48,670 nucleotides of DNA from Acidobacteriota bacterium (GCA_002712885.1 PAUN01000039.1:1-48670), one strand, 5' to 3'; positions 1 through 9,095 are shown, counted from the stretch's first letter. Notes: generated by a model from the sequence alone, not told the origin. A program made the numbers and translations.

Positions 1-2
1 CA

Positions 3-368
3 CAGAATCGAACTGTCTGGGATGGCGTGTACACCGCCGAGCAGGCGCAGCGTGGAGCCCCCCTCTACGAGCAATCGTGCGCCGAGTGCCACGGGTCGGA
101 TTTGACTGGCGGCGAGATGGCGCCGGGTCTGGCCGGGAGCGAGTTTGCCTGGAACTGGAATGGGTTGTCGGTCGGCGACCTGTTCGAGCGCGTCCGCATC
201 TCCATGCCGCAGGCTGAGCCCTCCACCGTGAGCCGCCAAGACAAAGTGGACATCCTCGCGTTTATGTTCGAGCGAAGCGGGTTCCCCGCCGGCGAGACGG
301 AGCTGGCCAGTCGGACCGCGATGTTGGCCGGTATCAATTTCGTGGCCGAAGCACCGGCCCCACGATAG
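3..368 (+). CDS. c-type cytochrome domain protein, 5' end outside window
   Basis: The reading frame is open from the first complete codon (base 3), so the gene begins upstream of the window. The track's GTG at 27 is not a convincing start because the in-frame residues before it look like ordinary protein. The visible 121 residues hold a heme c attachment site CAECH at visible residues 26-30 and a later ISMP, where the methionine would be the axial heme ligand, as in class I cytochromes c. It would carry electrons in the periplasm. The missing N-terminus could be a signal peptide or a larger catalytic domain such as a quinoprotein. The gene converges with the HupE-like gene, with about 40 bp between the stops. 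The heme domain is certain, but the identity of the whole protein is not. Confidence 0.85.
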   Translation, partial: QNRTVWDGVYTAEQAQRGAPLYEQSCAECHGSDLTGGEMAPGLAGSEFAWNWNGLSVGDLFERVRISMPQAEPSTVSRQDKVDILAFMFERSGFPAGETELASRTAMLAGINFVAEAPAPR

Positions 369-389
369 CCCTCCGCTGACGCGATCGGA

Positions 390-411
390 GGATGCCCCGC
401 AAGAAAACCTA
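390..411 (-). repeat. stop-overlapping repeat, copy F (short 5' arm)
   Basis: On the minus strand this begins with the TAG stop of the HupE-like gene and continues as TAGGTTTTCTTGCGGGGC, matching the left arm of the full copy at 32621 with a few differences. Only about 22 bp are recognisable. A separate small palindrome (CCTCCG/CGGAGG, 370-391) lies beside it in the same convergent spacer and may act as a terminator. Confidence 0.5.
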
Positions 412-1764
412 GGCGCCGGCTGATGCCGGGGGGTGGTCCGGGCTCTGCATCGCCTTGAATCCGGCCCACACCATGGCGGCAAGGAGCATCGCCAGCAGCA
501 ACCAGCCCATCGCGCCTGTGAACATCGCCCGGCTGAAAGCCGCCCAGGTGATGGGGTACTGGCTCAGCACTGCCCACCGCTCCGCCATCCAGTGCCAGGC
601 CGTGTGGGTGACCAGCGCGGACACCAGAATCGTGCCCATCCGCTCCGCCACCACATACCGGAACAGAAAGTTCAGCGCCGGTACCAGCAGCAGCAGCACG
701 AGCAGTTGTCCCAGTTCCACGCCGACGTTGAACGCCAGGAGGGAGGTCAGCAGGTGGGTCCCCGCGAACTGCAGCGTTTCCCGCAACGCGAACGAGAATC
801 CGAACCCGTGCACCAGTCCGAAGATGAAGGTGATGGCCCACCGTCGCCGCGCGGCCGCGCCGACAATGTTCTCGAGCGCCATGTACACGATCGACATCGC
901 GATCAGGGTTTCCACCAGCGGTGGAAACCAGAGCGCGTCCGGGGCCAGGTCGTAGGCGGATGCGAGCAGGGTGAACGAATGCGCGAGGGTGAAAGCGGTG
1001 ACGATGACCGCGAGCGCCCTGAGCCGGCGGAATGGAATCACCAGACACGCCAGGAACAGGAGGTGGTCGGTGCCGTCCAGGATGTGCTCGAAGCCCATGA
1101 CCACGAACCGGAATGCGGCTTGGTGCCACCGTGGATCCAGTGTAACCACGCCCGGGTCGCCGCGCAGTTCGAATGCGCGCTCGGCGCCCCCGGGGGGCAT
1201 GAATCGCAACACAGTGATGACCCGGAGCCCCATCCGTTCGAGGCTGGGGCGTATGGAGAACTCAGATTGATCTGACTGGATAGGGTAGTCGAACAGGACG
1301 TCGAGGACCGCTTGTTGCCAGACGAGCTGGGTGCCGACCGGGAGGAGCTCGCCCTGTACATGTTCGAGCGCTCCTTCGTAGGTCTCGAAGGCGCGGTTCG
1401 ATGGGAGGGACACCTTGATGGCGGTGATCGTTGGTGTCTCCAAGCGGGTGCCGTTTTCGAAGATCTGGACCTCTTGGCCCATCCAGACCATGGCCGCGTT
1501 GTCGAACTCTGACCGGCTCCGGGCTCGCTCGAAGTCGAGATAGCCGGGCCCGAGGGTTGGGAAAGCCATGTCCGACAGCGCCTCGAGTGGCACCCGTACC
1601 AGGAGACGCAACTGCTGACCCTCCGGTTTGACGAATGCCTGTACCGTCACGTCGCCGGGGATGTCGTGGGCTGCCTGACGAGCGGGGAACGCCAGCATGA
1701 GACCGGCGACCACAGCGACTAGCGCGACGAGGCTGCCTGGCCGAACGAATTTGGGGGCTGTCAT
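409..1764 (-). CDS. HupE/UreJ-like membrane protein with exported N-terminal domain
   Basis: The 451-residue protein begins with a signal sequence, followed by a soluble extracytoplasmic domain of about 190 residues and then a C-terminal membrane domain with six or seven hydrophobic segments. The membrane part carries GFEHILDGTDHLLF (about 224-237), HGFGF (about 319-323) and FNVGVELGQ (about 345-353), the conserved His/Asp/Glu motifs of the HupE/UreJ_2 family. Relatives are linked to nickel or cobalt handling near hydrogenases and ureases, but this branch with an added periplasmic domain is common in bacteria without either enzyme, and neither is visible here. A metal-related role is therefore only a family-based guess. 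It is divergent from the NHL lipoprotein across about 220 bp. Confidence 0.8.
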   Translation of the reverse strand: MTAPKFVRPGSLVALVAVVAGLMLAFPARQAAHDIPGDVTVQAFVKPEGQQLRLLVRVPLEALSDMAFPTLGPGYLDFERARSRSEFDNAAMVWMGQEVQIFENGTRLETPTITAIKVSLPSNRAFETYEGALEHVQGELLPVGTQLVWQQAVLDVLFDYPIQSDQSEFSIRPSLERMGLRVITVLRFMPPGGAERAFELRGDPGVVTLDPRWHQAAFRFVVMGFEHILDGTDHLLFLACLVIPFRRLRALAVIVTAFTLAHSFTLLASAYDLAPDALWFPPLVETLIAMSIVYMALENIVGAAARRRWAITFIFGLVHGFGFSFALRETLQFAGTHLLTSLLAFNVGVELGQLLVLLLLVPALNFLFRYVVAERMGTILVSALVTHTAWHWMAERWAVLSQYPITWAAFSRAMFTGAMGWLLLAMLLAAMVWAGFKAMQSPDHPPASAGA

Positions 1765-1984
1765 GGATTCAACTACTTTGGGCGATTTCGGCGAATTCCG
1801 TCGTTCAGACCGTTGGAGACGGCCGTCGCTGGGTTCCCCGGCACGCGTGTGAGGAGGGCGGTTTCGACGGTTTCGAAAATATAGCGCAATTCATGGGGAT
1901 TGCAAGTATACTGTCCGCTTCAGACAGGACATCGCAGCCTCGCGTGGGCGGGCTCTTTCGTTCGACTGTCATGGAGGAATGCCG

Positions 1985-3286
1985 ATGAATCGGAAGCAAC
2001 ATCTTCTTCTAGGCTCCGCGCTGGCGACGGCGGCTTTGGTGGTCGCATGTGCCGGCGGTGCCCAGGAATCTGGCGGCGGCGGTGGCGGCGACGAGATGGC
2101 GTCATCCATGTTGTCCCAGAATCCGGACGACGGGGTTCCGACCTTTGAGGTCAATCCCCTGTTTCCCAAGAACCTGCCGAACCACTGGCTGATGGGGCCG
2201 ACCATCGGCGTCGATGTTGACTCGCGTGATCACATCTGGGTCGTGCATCGCAATACGCCCGACAACTTTGTGCTCAACACCGAAATCGGCATGACGGCCG
2301 ACCCGCCGGTGGCGCAGTGCTGCCAGCCGGGGCCGCCGGTGCTGGAGTTCGACCCAGAAGGCAACCTCGTGCAGGGGTGGGGCGGTCCTGGGACCGAGAC
2401 GGGCGACTACGTCTGGCCGGCCTCGAACCACGGGATCACTATCGACGCCATGGACAACGTCTGGATCGGCGGCAACGGCGGGCCGGACGCGCACGTGCTG
2501 AAGATGGACCGTCAGGGCAACTTCCTGATGCAGGTCGGCACCTCCGGCGCGCGGATGACCGGTCCGGTCAGCGAGCGCACCGGCCAGCCCTCGCCGCAGC
2601 GCGACAGCCTCTCCATGGACAGCTTCGGGCGCGTGGCGAAGATTGCGGTCGACAACGAAGCCAACGAGGCGTATTTCTCGGATGGCTACTTCAATCGCCG
2701 CATGGCGGTGGTCGACATGACCACCGGCGAGATGAAGCGGTTCTGGGGCGCCTACGGCAACGAGCCGGATGACGACGTCGACCTCGGTCGGTATGTCCGA
2801 GGCGACGAGTCGACGATCTCGCAGTTCCGCGGTCCCGTGCACTGCGGCGAGATCTCGAATGACGGTCTGGTCTACGTCTGCGACCGCGGCGGCGACCGCG
2901 TCCAGGTGTTTCAGAAGGACGGCACCTACGTGTCTGAGCATTTCTATGCGCCCGACACGCTCTCGCAGGGTTCCACCTGGGACATCGACTTCTCCCACGA
3001 CCCAGAACAGAAGTGGATCTATCTGGCCGACGGCCAGAACATGAAGGTCTACATCATCGAGCGCGAGACGATGGAAGTCGTGACGGCGTTCGGCGACGGT
3101 GGTCGTCAGCCTGGCATGTTCTTCGCGGTTCACAGCATCGCGGTCGACTCGAACGGCAACATCTTCACGACCGAGACCTATGAGGGCTCGCGGCTCCAGA
3201 AGTTCACGTTCAAGGGCTACGCGCCGGTGCCGGCTGGGGCCGAGGGTGAGAACAGCCAGGGCGTGCTCTGGCCCACCACGAACTAG
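1985..3286 (+). CDS. NHL-repeat beta-propeller lipoprotein
   Basis: The start at 1985 is preferred over the track's 1979 because the ribosome site GGAGG (1973-1977) lies 7 nt before 1985 and only 1 nt before 1979. The 433-residue product has a type II signal peptide ending LVVAC (Cys22), then a Gly-rich linker, so it should be a lipid-anchored periplasmic or outer-membrane protein. The rest is made of NHL-type blades with repeated D-x-x-G/D-N-x-[WIY] signatures, for example IDAMDNVWIG and IAVDSNGNIF. Related propellers include 6-bladed NHL proteins and peptidyl-hydroxyglycine lyases, so it could be a lyase, a lactonase or a binding scaffold. I cannot assign a substrate. An intrinsic terminator follows. 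Confidence 0.82.
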   Translation: MNRKQHLLLGSALATAALVVACAGGAQESGGGGGGDEMASSMLSQNPDDGVPTFEVNPLFPKNLPNHWLMGPTIGVDVDSRDHIWVVHRNTPDNFVLNTEIGMTADPPVAQCCQPGPPVLEFDPEGNLVQGWGGPGTETGDYVWPASNHGITIDAMDNVWIGGNGGPDAHVLKMDRQGNFLMQVGTSGARMTGPVSERTGQPSPQRDSLSMDSFGRVAKIAVDNEANEAYFSDGYFNRRMAVVDMTTGEMKRFWGAYGNEPDDDVDLGRYVRGDESTISQFRGPVHCGEISNDGLVYVCDRGGDRVQVFQKDGTYVSEHFYAPDTLSQGSTWDIDFSHDPEQKWIYLADGQNMKVYIIERETMEVVTAFGDGGRQPGMFFAVHSIAVDSNGNIFTTETYEGSRLQKFTFKGYAPVPAGAEGENSQGVLWPTTN

Positions 3287-3319
3287 TCTCGCAAGGAGGC
3301 CCGTTCGTCGGTTCTATTG

Positions 3320-3356
3320 CGGCCGGCCTCCCAAGTGGGGGCCGGCCGTTCGTTTT
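3320..3356 (+). terminator. intrinsic terminator after the NHL lipoprotein gene
   Basis: A 12-pair stem (CGGCCGGCC paired with GGCCGGCCG, plus three inner pairs) with a 5-nt loop is followed by TTCGTTTT. It lies 34 bp after the stop codon. Confidence 0.75.
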
Positions 3357-3451
3357 GTACGGCGGTGCCCGCGCGGACCCTGCCTGGCTGCGTGGTATCA
3401 TCCGCGCGGTTTGTCAGTACCGTCCGGGTCCGTAACTTGCTGGGAGGTGTC

Positions 3452-3895
3452 ATGCGTCGCTCTGGAATGATGTACGTGCAGCAAGTAGCTGTCGCTGTTG
3501 GGCTCCTGCTCTTTGCAGGAACCGGTAGCGCGCTGGCGCAGGACCTGACCGAAGAAACCTATGGGCCGCTGATGGGCGAGGTCCGGCTACTGGTGGGCGA
3601 CGTGTCGCAATATATCGACAACCGCTACTGGCCTGAACTGGGCGAAGCGCTCGACAAATTGTTCCCTGAATTCCGGCGGATGGAGGCCTTCTGGACGGCC
3701 CGCGGCAACGACGGAGCGGTGGGGATGGTGGGCGACGGAATCGCGGCCCTGCGGGAATTGGGGCAGGCGGGCATTGCCATGGAGGTAGGTCCGGCTCAAG
3801 CGGGCCTGACCAACCTGCGAGCCGTGTGCGGGTCCTGCCATGAAGCCCACCGTGAGGCAGACGGCGATGGCTTCAAAATAAAGGCCGGCTCCTGA
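3452..3895 (+). CDS. cytochrome c'-like heme protein
   Basis: The start is set at ATG 3452 with GGAGG four nt upstream and a clear Sec signal peptide right after it (LLLFAGTGSALAQ). The track's earlier start would add an unsupported leader. The 147-residue preprotein is mostly helical and has a single CGSCH heme site at residues 126-130 near the C-terminus. This is the arrangement of four-helix class II cytochromes (cytochrome c' and c556). No obvious methionine ligand is visible. Such proteins act in the periplasm as electron carriers or gas-binding proteins. The gene is monocistronic, with intrinsic terminators on both sides, so it probably has its own promoter within 3357-3451. Confidence 0.83.
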   Translation: MRRSGMMYVQQVAVAVGLLLFAGTGSALAQDLTEETYGPLMGEVRLLVGDVSQYIDNRYWPELGEALDKLFPEFRRMEAFWTARGNDGAVGMVGDGIAALRELGQAGIAMEVGPAQAGLTNLRAVCGSCHEAHREADGDGFKIKAGS

Positions 3896-3933
3896 GGTGG
3901 ACTCCACGCCCTGAGGCGACCCGGAGAACATTG

Positions 3934-3971
3934 GGGGACGACAGCCGCACGGCGGCTGTCATCCCTCTTTT
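3934..3971 (+). terminator. intrinsic terminator after the cytochrome c'-like gene
   Basis: A perfect 9-bp stem (GACAGCCGC/GCGGCTGTC, 3-nt loop) extends below one mismatch by a further five pairs and runs into TCTTTT. It lies about 40 bp after the stop. Confidence 0.75.
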
Positions 3972-4049
3972 GTTGTACCGGGTCAAAAAATGTACGATTC
4001 GCCGTATACGGAATCGGGCGAAATGCCCCCCAGACACAAGGAGCGCGCC

Positions 4050-4664
4050 ATGCGGTATGCCCTTCGTCGTAGCTATCTACTGTTGTTGACTGCAACCACG
4101 TTGCTGAGCCTGGCCGCGAGCGCCGGCGCCCAGGGGAGAACTCGCGGTGAGGTGATCGATGAGTGGGGCAACGGACTCGAAGGGGCGACCGTCCTGGCGG
4201 AGCCGGACGGCGCGGCGGGCGGGTCGCAAGAGACGACCGCCGATGACGACGGGGAGTTCATGTTCGTCGGGCTGTCGAACGGCCGCTGGTCGTTCACGGC
4301 GACCCTGAACGGGTATCAGGGCCTCCGCCAGATTATGAACGTCAGCCGGCTCGGCACCAACAGCGTCGAGTTTGAGATGCCGGTCCTGCCCTCCGGCGGG
4401 CGTTTCCGTGAGCGGACCGAGTTCGAGGCCGAGGGCGGCACGCCTAAGTTCCGCTTCGAAGACGACGGGACCTTCGAGTTCGAAGATGCCGACGGTGAGG
4501 GTGAAGGTACCTACGGCATGGTGGAAGAGACCGCTGTCCTGGTGATTCGTGACTACGACGGCCCGGACGACAAATTCAGCATCGCGACGCCCTTGGTGCT
4601 GGAATTCGGTGACGCGATGTTCACCAGTCTAACTCACGACGGGGTCCAGCTGCCCAAGAAGTAA
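4050..4664 (+). CDS. secreted protein with carboxypeptidase-regulatory-like domain
   Basis: The start is set at ATG 4050, which has AAGGAG six nt upstream and a signal peptide ending in ASAGAQ. The track's start 60 bp earlier lacks both. After the signal, residues of roughly 30-110 show the carboxypeptidase regulatory-like (CarboxypepD_reg) beta-sandwich pattern: GEVIDEWGNGLEGATV, then DGEFMFVGLSNGRW. The remaining acidic C-terminal part (rich in Asp/Glu, FRFEDDGTFEFEDADG) is not recognised. These domains are usually binding or structural modules of exported proteins. It sits 4 bp before the alpha/beta hydrolase gene and is probably cotranscribed with it. Confidence 0.7.
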   Translation: MRYALRRSYLLLLTATTLLSLAASAGAQGRTRGEVIDEWGNGLEGATVLAEPDGAAGGSQETTADDDGEFMFVGLSNGRWSFTATLNGYQGLRQIMNVSRLGTNSVEFEMPVLPSGGRFRERTEFEAEGGTPKFRFEDDGTFEFEDADGEGEGTYGMVEETAVLVIRDYDGPDDKFSIATPLVLEFGDAMFTSLTHDGVQLPKK

Positions 4665-4668
4665 GACG

Positions 4669-6681
4669 ATGACAAGACGCGCGGCGGGGGGGGGTCGGCG
4701 ACACGCATCGGTGTGGCTACTGGCGGTCGTGCTCACGGCGACGCCGGTCGCGGCTGAGGTCATCCGGATTGACATCACCTCGCGCGCACCGTTTGGTGAG
4801 GACGTCGATTCGAAGATCGGCCCGTACGAGCGGATCCGCGGTGTCGTCGTGTACGCACTCGACCCGTCGGATGAGGCGAACGCCCAGATCGTGGATCTGG
4901 AGTTGGCCGCGACGGACGGGCAGGGGCGCGTCCAGTTCTATGGGGATATTGAGATCATCGCACCGCTCGACCGTGCTCAGGCGCAATCGACCGTCCTGTA
5001 TGTCGTCAACAATCGCGGGCGCCGGACCTGGGGGGCGGAGTCATTCTTCCTGAGTCGGGGATACGTCACCGTGTCGAGCGGCTGGATCGCGCAAGTGCCG
5101 GTATCCGATGACCGACTGCGACTCGAGGCGCCGGTGGCCCTCGAACCGGGCGATGGTATCCCCGTGGTCGGCGTGGTCCGAGCCGAGTTGTCGACCGATG
5201 TGGCCACGGACCGACTCCCGGTGTCGAATCAACAAGCCTTTGAACCCCTCCGGGGTAATCTGGATGAGGCGACGTTGACCCAGCGGCTGCGGGAAGCGGA
5301 CGCGCCGGAACCGATCGCACGCGAGCAGTGGCGGCTGGGTGTGCGGTACGACCGGCAGGACGCCGGCAGCGGCCTGGTCGAGCTCGAAATGACGCTGAGC
5401 GGTGGTTTCCAGCTCGGGATGATCTACGAGTTGATCTACGAGGCCCGCGGTTCGGTCGTGCAGGGCACCGGCTTCGCCGCGATGCGCGACCTGGTCTCGT
5501 TCCTGAAACACGACACCTCCGAGAGGAATCCGCTCCGCGATGGGGAGGGCATTCCGCTGGCGGCTCGCGTTGTCGGTCAAGGGCTCTCACAGAGTGGTCG
5601 CGCGTTGCGGATGTTCGTATACCAGGGGTTCAACTCGGACGAGCAGGGACGACAGGTGTTCGACGGCGTCATGCCGACCATCGCCGGCGCCGGGCAAGGG
5701 TTCTTCAATCACCGATTCGCCTCGCCGACTCGGGCCGCAACGCAGCACGGTGGTCACCTCTATCCGGCGGATTTGTTCCCGTTCACGTATGGCGACGAGA
5801 CCGACCCCTTTACCGGCCGTACCGATAGTCTGCTGACCCGCGCTCGAGCTTCTGGGACCGTGCCGAAGGTGATGCACCTCGATACCTCGTCGGAATATTG
5901 GCATCGAGCCGGGTCGCTCGTTGTGACCGATCCGCTGGGTGAACGCGATACCGTGTTGCCTCCCGGAGTACGGGTGTACGTGTTCGGGGGCGCGCAGCAC
6001 AGTCCCGCGACCGGGCCCTCCGATCGTGGCCAGCAGCCGACGAATCCGAACGACTACCGCCCGCTGCAAGAGGCATTGTTCGCCGCCATGGACGAGTGGG
6101 TGACTGACGGCACCGAGCCGCCGCCGAGCGTACACCCCCGGGTGTCGGACGGGACCTTGCTGCCATGGGTGGCGGATGCGGTCGGCTGGACCGCGTTGCC
6201 AGGGGTTACCTATCCAACCGTCATCCAGCAGCCGGAGTTCCTGAACTACGGGGAGGCGTTCGACCGGTACCGCCGGATCGATCAGCACCCCCCGGTCCGG
6301 ACCGGAAAACGGTATGGCGTCCGCGTGCCGGCGCTTGACCCCGACAACAACGAACGTGGGGTGTTACGGCTGCCGAGGGTTGGGGTCCCCGTCGCGACCT
6401 ACACCGGATGGAATCTGCGAAACCCGCGTATCGGGGCACCGACTGAGCTGCTGGATCTGAGTGGAAGTCGAATTCCGTTTCCAGCGACCGTCGAAGAACG
6501 GACGCGAACCCAAGATCCGCGGCCGGCGGTCACCGAACGCTATGACGGATTTGCCGACTACAAGGCTCGGTATCTGACCGCCGGCGCGCAGCTGGTCGCC
6601 GACCGCTACCTGTTGTTGGAACATCTGCCGGGTCTCGAAGCGATTGCCGACGACCAGCGTTCGCTGTTCGGCGACCAGTAG
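4669..6681 (+). CDS. large secreted alpha/beta hydrolase (Abhydrolase_10-like)
   Basis: The 670-residue product has a signal peptide (VVLTATPVAAE), a beta-rich N-terminal region and then an alpha/beta hydrolase core. The nucleophile elbow GLSQSGR lies at about residues 305-311, and a likely catalytic histidine is in FGGAQHSP. HLDTSSEYWHR also matches the conserved pattern of this family of 'alpha/beta hydrolase domain-containing' proteins of 600-700 residues. Their substrates are mostly unknown, and an ester or lactone substrate is the reasonable expectation. The gene follows the regulatory-like protein by 4 bp and precedes a serine hydrolase by 13 bp, so the three form a likely operon for exported hydrolysis. 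The start codon has only a weak ribosome site. Confidence 0.8.
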   Translation: MTRRAAGGGRRHASVWLLAVVLTATPVAAEVIRIDITSRAPFGEDVDSKIGPYERIRGVVVYALDPSDEANAQIVDLELAATDGQGRVQFYGDIEIIAPLDRAQAQSTVLYVVNNRGRRTWGAESFFLSRGYVTVSSGWIAQVPVSDDRLRLEAPVALEPGDGIPVVGVVRAELSTDVATDRLPVSNQQAFEPLRGNLDEATLTQRLREADAPEPIAREQWRLGVRYDRQDAGSGLVELEMTLSGGFQLGMIYELIYEARGSVVQGTGFAAMRDLVSFLKHDTSERNPLRDGEGIPLAARVVGQGLSQSGRALRMFVYQGFNSDEQGRQVFDGVMPTIAGAGQGFFNHRFASPTRAATQHGGHLYPADLFPFTYGDETDPFTGRTDSLLTRARASGTVPKVMHLDTSSEYWHRAGSLVVTDPLGERDTVLPPGVRVYVFGGAQHSPATGPSDRGQQPTNPNDYRPLQEALFAAMDEWVTDGTEPPPSVHPRVSDGTLLPWVADAVGWTALPGVTYPTVIQQPEFLNYGEAFDRYRRIDQHPPVRTGKRYGVRVPALDPDNNERGVLRLPRVGVPVATYTGWNLRNPRIGAPTELLDLSGSRIPFPATVEERTRTQDPRPAVTERYDGFADYKARYLTAGAQLVADRYLLLEHLPGLEAIADDQRSLFGDQ

Positions 6682-6694
6682 TGTCACATCCATC

Positions 6695-7990
6695 ATGAAT
6701 GTCAGATCGTTCGTCGTGACCGTGCTGCTGGTTGTGGTAAGCCACGGGCTCGCCGCGCAGGAACTCCCGACCGCGCCGGCGGTGCAGCTCGGGCTCTCGC
6801 CGGTCCGTCTCGAGCAGATCAGTCTGCTGGTGGAGGACGCGGTGGATCGACAGGAAGTGTCTGGCGCCGTCACCCTCGTGGCCAGGCTCGGGCGGGTCGC
6901 GCACCTCGAGGCGGTGGGGTGGCGCGATGTCGAGCGGCAGGCATCGATGGAGACGGACACGTTGTTCCGGATCGCCTCTATGACCAAGGCGGTCACCAGC
7001 GTGGCCGCCATGCAGCTCTACGAGTCGGGTGAGCTGATGCTCAACGATCCGGTGTCGCGCTATCTGCCTGCCTTCGGGGAGATGCAGGTGTTGACCCGAG
7101 CCTCCGACGGCGGAGAGGCCACACTCGAGTCATTACGTCGCCCGATCACGATTCGGCATCTGCTGACGCACACCTCCGGTCTCAGCTACCGGTTTCTCGC
7201 CCCGCCACTGTTAGCCGCACGGTATATCGACGCCAATATCACCGATGGTCTGAGTCAGGCTGACGGCACCATCGGTGACATGGTCGACCGTTTGGCGGCA
7301 CTGCCGCTGCTGCATCAGCCGGGTGAGCGCTTTACCTACAGCCTCGGCGTGGACGTGCTGGGACGCGTGATCGAGGTCGTGACCGGCCAGACGCTCGCCG
7401 AGTACATGGCGGCGGAGATTTTCGAGCCCCTCGGGATGGTCGATACCGCGTTCTACAAGAGTTCGTCGGAGGCCGACCGCTTCGCGGCGATTTATTCGCC
7501 GCTGGGTGACGGCATCGTGAAAGTGACAGAGGACCCGGTCGTCAGTTCCGACCAGCGAACCATCTATTCGGCCGGGTATCCGTATGGCGAGGCCCAAGGA
7601 TACTTTTCGGGTGGGGCGGGGCTGACGTCGACGATTTCAGACTACGCGCGTTTTCTTCTGGCCATGCTGAACGGCGGGGAGTTGGAGGGGGCCCGCATTC
7701 TGGGTCGCCGCACGGTGCAGCTCATGACGCGGGACCACCTGGTCGGGCTCGGGGTCCCTCCGGGCGGGCAACAGTTCGGGCTGGGGTTTTCGATTTCCGG
7801 AGAGCGTGGCGTGACCGGGGGACCGCGGTCCGAGGGCGCGTTCGGCTGGCTCGGGTTCTTCAACACCGTCTATTGGGTCGACCCGGAAGAGCAGCTGGTG
7901 GCGATCATCATGACCCAGCTCTACCCGAACAATCAGTCACAACTGACCGACAAATTCGAGGTTGCCGTCTACAGCGCCATCCTCAATTGA
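6695..7990 (+). CDS. secreted serine hydrolase, beta-lactamase/EstB family
   Basis: The start is moved from the track's 6644 to ATG 6695, where a signal peptide begins (VVTVLLVVVSHGLAAQ). The 431-residue product carries the SxxK motif SMTK at residues 95-98, within FRIASMTKAVTS, and a second catalytic tyrosine in FTYSLGVDVLG (about 215), with Leu where Asn is found in true beta-lactamases. This pattern belongs to class C-like esterases and peptidases (EstB, D-aminopeptidase relatives). It is probably a periplasmic esterase rather than an antibiotic resistance enzyme. Two further family members lie in this window (17998 and 42720). Its TGA stop is the start of a repeat element. Confidence 0.85.
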   Translation: MNVRSFVVTVLLVVVSHGLAAQELPTAPAVQLGLSPVRLEQISLLVEDAVDRQEVSGAVTLVARLGRVAHLEAVGWRDVERQASMETDTLFRIASMTKAVTSVAAMQLYESGELMLNDPVSRYLPAFGEMQVLTRASDGGEATLESLRRPITIRHLLTHTSGLSYRFLAPPLLAARYIDANITDGLSQADGTIGDMVDRLAALPLLHQPGERFTYSLGVDVLGRVIEVVTGQTLAEYMAAEIFEPLGMVDTAFYKSSSEADRFAAIYSPLGDGIVKVTEDPVVSSDQRTIYSAGYPYGEAQGYFSGGAGLTSTISDYARFLLAMLNGGELEGARILGRRTVQLMTRDHLVGLGVPPGGQQFGLGFSISGERGVTGGPRSEGAFGWLGFFNTVYWVDPEEQLVAIIMTQLYPNNQSQLTDKFEVAVYSAILN

Positions 7991-8052
7991 GTTTTCTCGA
8001 CGAGGCGCTCGCCTGGACTGCGTTGTTTCCTCGGTCACAGCCCGCCTGGCTG
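7988..8052 (+). repeat. stop-overlapping repeat, copy A
   Basis: It starts with the TGA stop of the serine hydrolase gene and reads TGAGTTTTCTCGACGAGGCG, then CTCGCCTGG and TCGGTCACAGCCCGCCTGGCTG. This matches the left arm and core of the copies at 32621 and 35856. The right arm is not recognisable. Confidence 0.65.
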
Positions 8053-8589
8053 GGCCTGCCTCAGGCGGGGCTGCTAACCGCACGCGGTGGCTTCGCGGGG
8101 GCCCCAAGTGCCCCATTCCGCCCGCCCGTGCCTACCAGCCCGTCGCACTGGGGCTGGTGGTGGGAGTGGGCATCTCGGTCTGGGAACCGTCGGAAACGAG
8201 CCGGGGTGCCGGTGGTGCCGCCGGCGAGGACCGTGCACGGGCGCGGAGTCTTAGCGCCGGGTCTGGGACCAGCTCCGCGCTCACTTTTCCCTCGGTGGCG
8301 GGACCAGGTATCCGTCAGTTCGTGCCAAGCGCTCTAGAGGCCAAGGTGAGGAGGGTCGGCTCGTCGACCAGTTTGCGGACCGAGGTGTCCGCTCCCGCCG
8401 CGCGCCCGGCCCGATGCTCCTGACCGGCCCGTCGCATCAGCGCTCCGTTTGCCGGGCGTCGACCTTGGTAGAAATAGCCCCGCGATGAGACTCTTCATCA
8501 GGAGACAGACGGCTCGTCGGGAAAGCCACCATCGATACTTTCGTTAGTACGCGGCCGAGGGTCGCGTTACAACGAAGTAGGCCCCTGGG
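8053..8589. other. long intergenic stretch, no supported gene
   Basis: This is a convergent spacer of about 540 bp after repeat copy A. The plus-strand ORFs in the track (7873-8337 and 7962-8423) run in from inside the hydrolase gene and lack ribosome sites. One frame holds a short hydrophobic run (VALGLVVGVGISVW) followed by low-complexity residues, which could be debris of a lost gene, but I cannot name it. The composition is like the neighbours. Confidence 0.4.
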
Positions 8590-9051
8590 CTATCCGATGG
8601 ATCTCAGCTCGACATCGAAGACCAGCATCGAGTTTCCCGGGATGCCGGGACGTCCACCGCTGCCGTAGCCGAGGTTGGCTGGAATCCAGAACCGGCGTTT
8701 TTCACCCGGCACCATCAACTGCAGTCCCTCGGTCCAGCCTGAAATTACGCCATTCAGTGGAAATCTGGCTGGCTGCCCCCGGGTGACGGAACTGTCGAAC
8801 ATGGTTCCGTCCGTCAGCCACCCGGAATAGTGGACAACAACATAGTCGCTGGCGCTTGGGTGCTGGGTCCCGGTGCCCGCTTCGAGCAGCTTGTGTGCCA
8901 GCCCGGACGCGGTGGTTTCGGCGTCCGCTGGGGGTGCCGCCACATCGTCCGGTGCCGGCAAGCTTTGCGCCGCCGCCGCCGCGCCGAATACGATAACCAC
9001 CAGGGAGGCGGCCAGTAGTTCAGGAGAGATCTCACGAATCAATGGCATCAT
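8590..9051 (-). CDS. exported FKBP-type peptidyl-prolyl isomerase
   Basis: The product has 153 residues: a hydrophobic N-terminal signal (LLAASLVVIVFGAAAAAQ), a short linker, then one FKBP domain from about 50 to 153. The diagnostic segments are VHYSGWLTDGTMFDSS, VISGWTEGLQLM, GEKRRFWIP and the C-terminal MLVFDVEL. The aromatic pocket residues (Tyr, Phe-Asp, Trp in GWTEG, Tyr in LGYG) are present, so it should be an active proline isomerase assisting folding in the periplasm. It is monocistronic, convergent with the serine hydrolase and divergent from the PQQ-like protein gene, with 44 bp between starts. Confidence 0.92.
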   Translation of the reverse strand: MMPLIREISPELLAASLVVIVFGAAAAAQSLPAPDDVAAPPADAETTASGLAHKLLEAGTGTQHPSASDYVVVHYSGWLTDGTMFDSSVTRGQPARFPLNGVISGWTEGLQLMVPGEKRRFWIPANLGYGSGGRPGIPGNSMLVFDVELRSIG

Positions 9052-9062
9052 GAACGAGATCC

Positions 9063-9068
9063 TATACT
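9063..9068 (+). promoter_or_regulatory. possible -10 element (TATACT)
   Basis: TATACT lies 27 nt before the ATG of the PQQ-like gene in otherwise GC-rich DNA, in the short divergent spacer. No convincing -35 box is seen. Confidence 0.3.
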
Positions 9069-9095
9069 ACGGCGTGGAAGGCTGCCGGGGGTGAT

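Noticed and set aside
2065-2096. GGC-rich tract as a microsatellite or regulatory repeat
   Set aside because: It encodes the Gly-rich linker after the lipoprotein signal and needs no further explanation.
2102-3133. 343-residue minus-strand ORF opposite the NHL lipoprotein gene
   Set aside because: It is a shadow of the opposite gene in high-GC DNA; no ribosome site, signal or family, and the opposite strand has a clear product.
7873-8423. Plus-strand ORFs 7873-8337 and 7962-8423 as genes after the serine hydrolase
   Set aside because: They start inside the hydrolase gene, run through repeat copy A, and have no ribosome site or family match.
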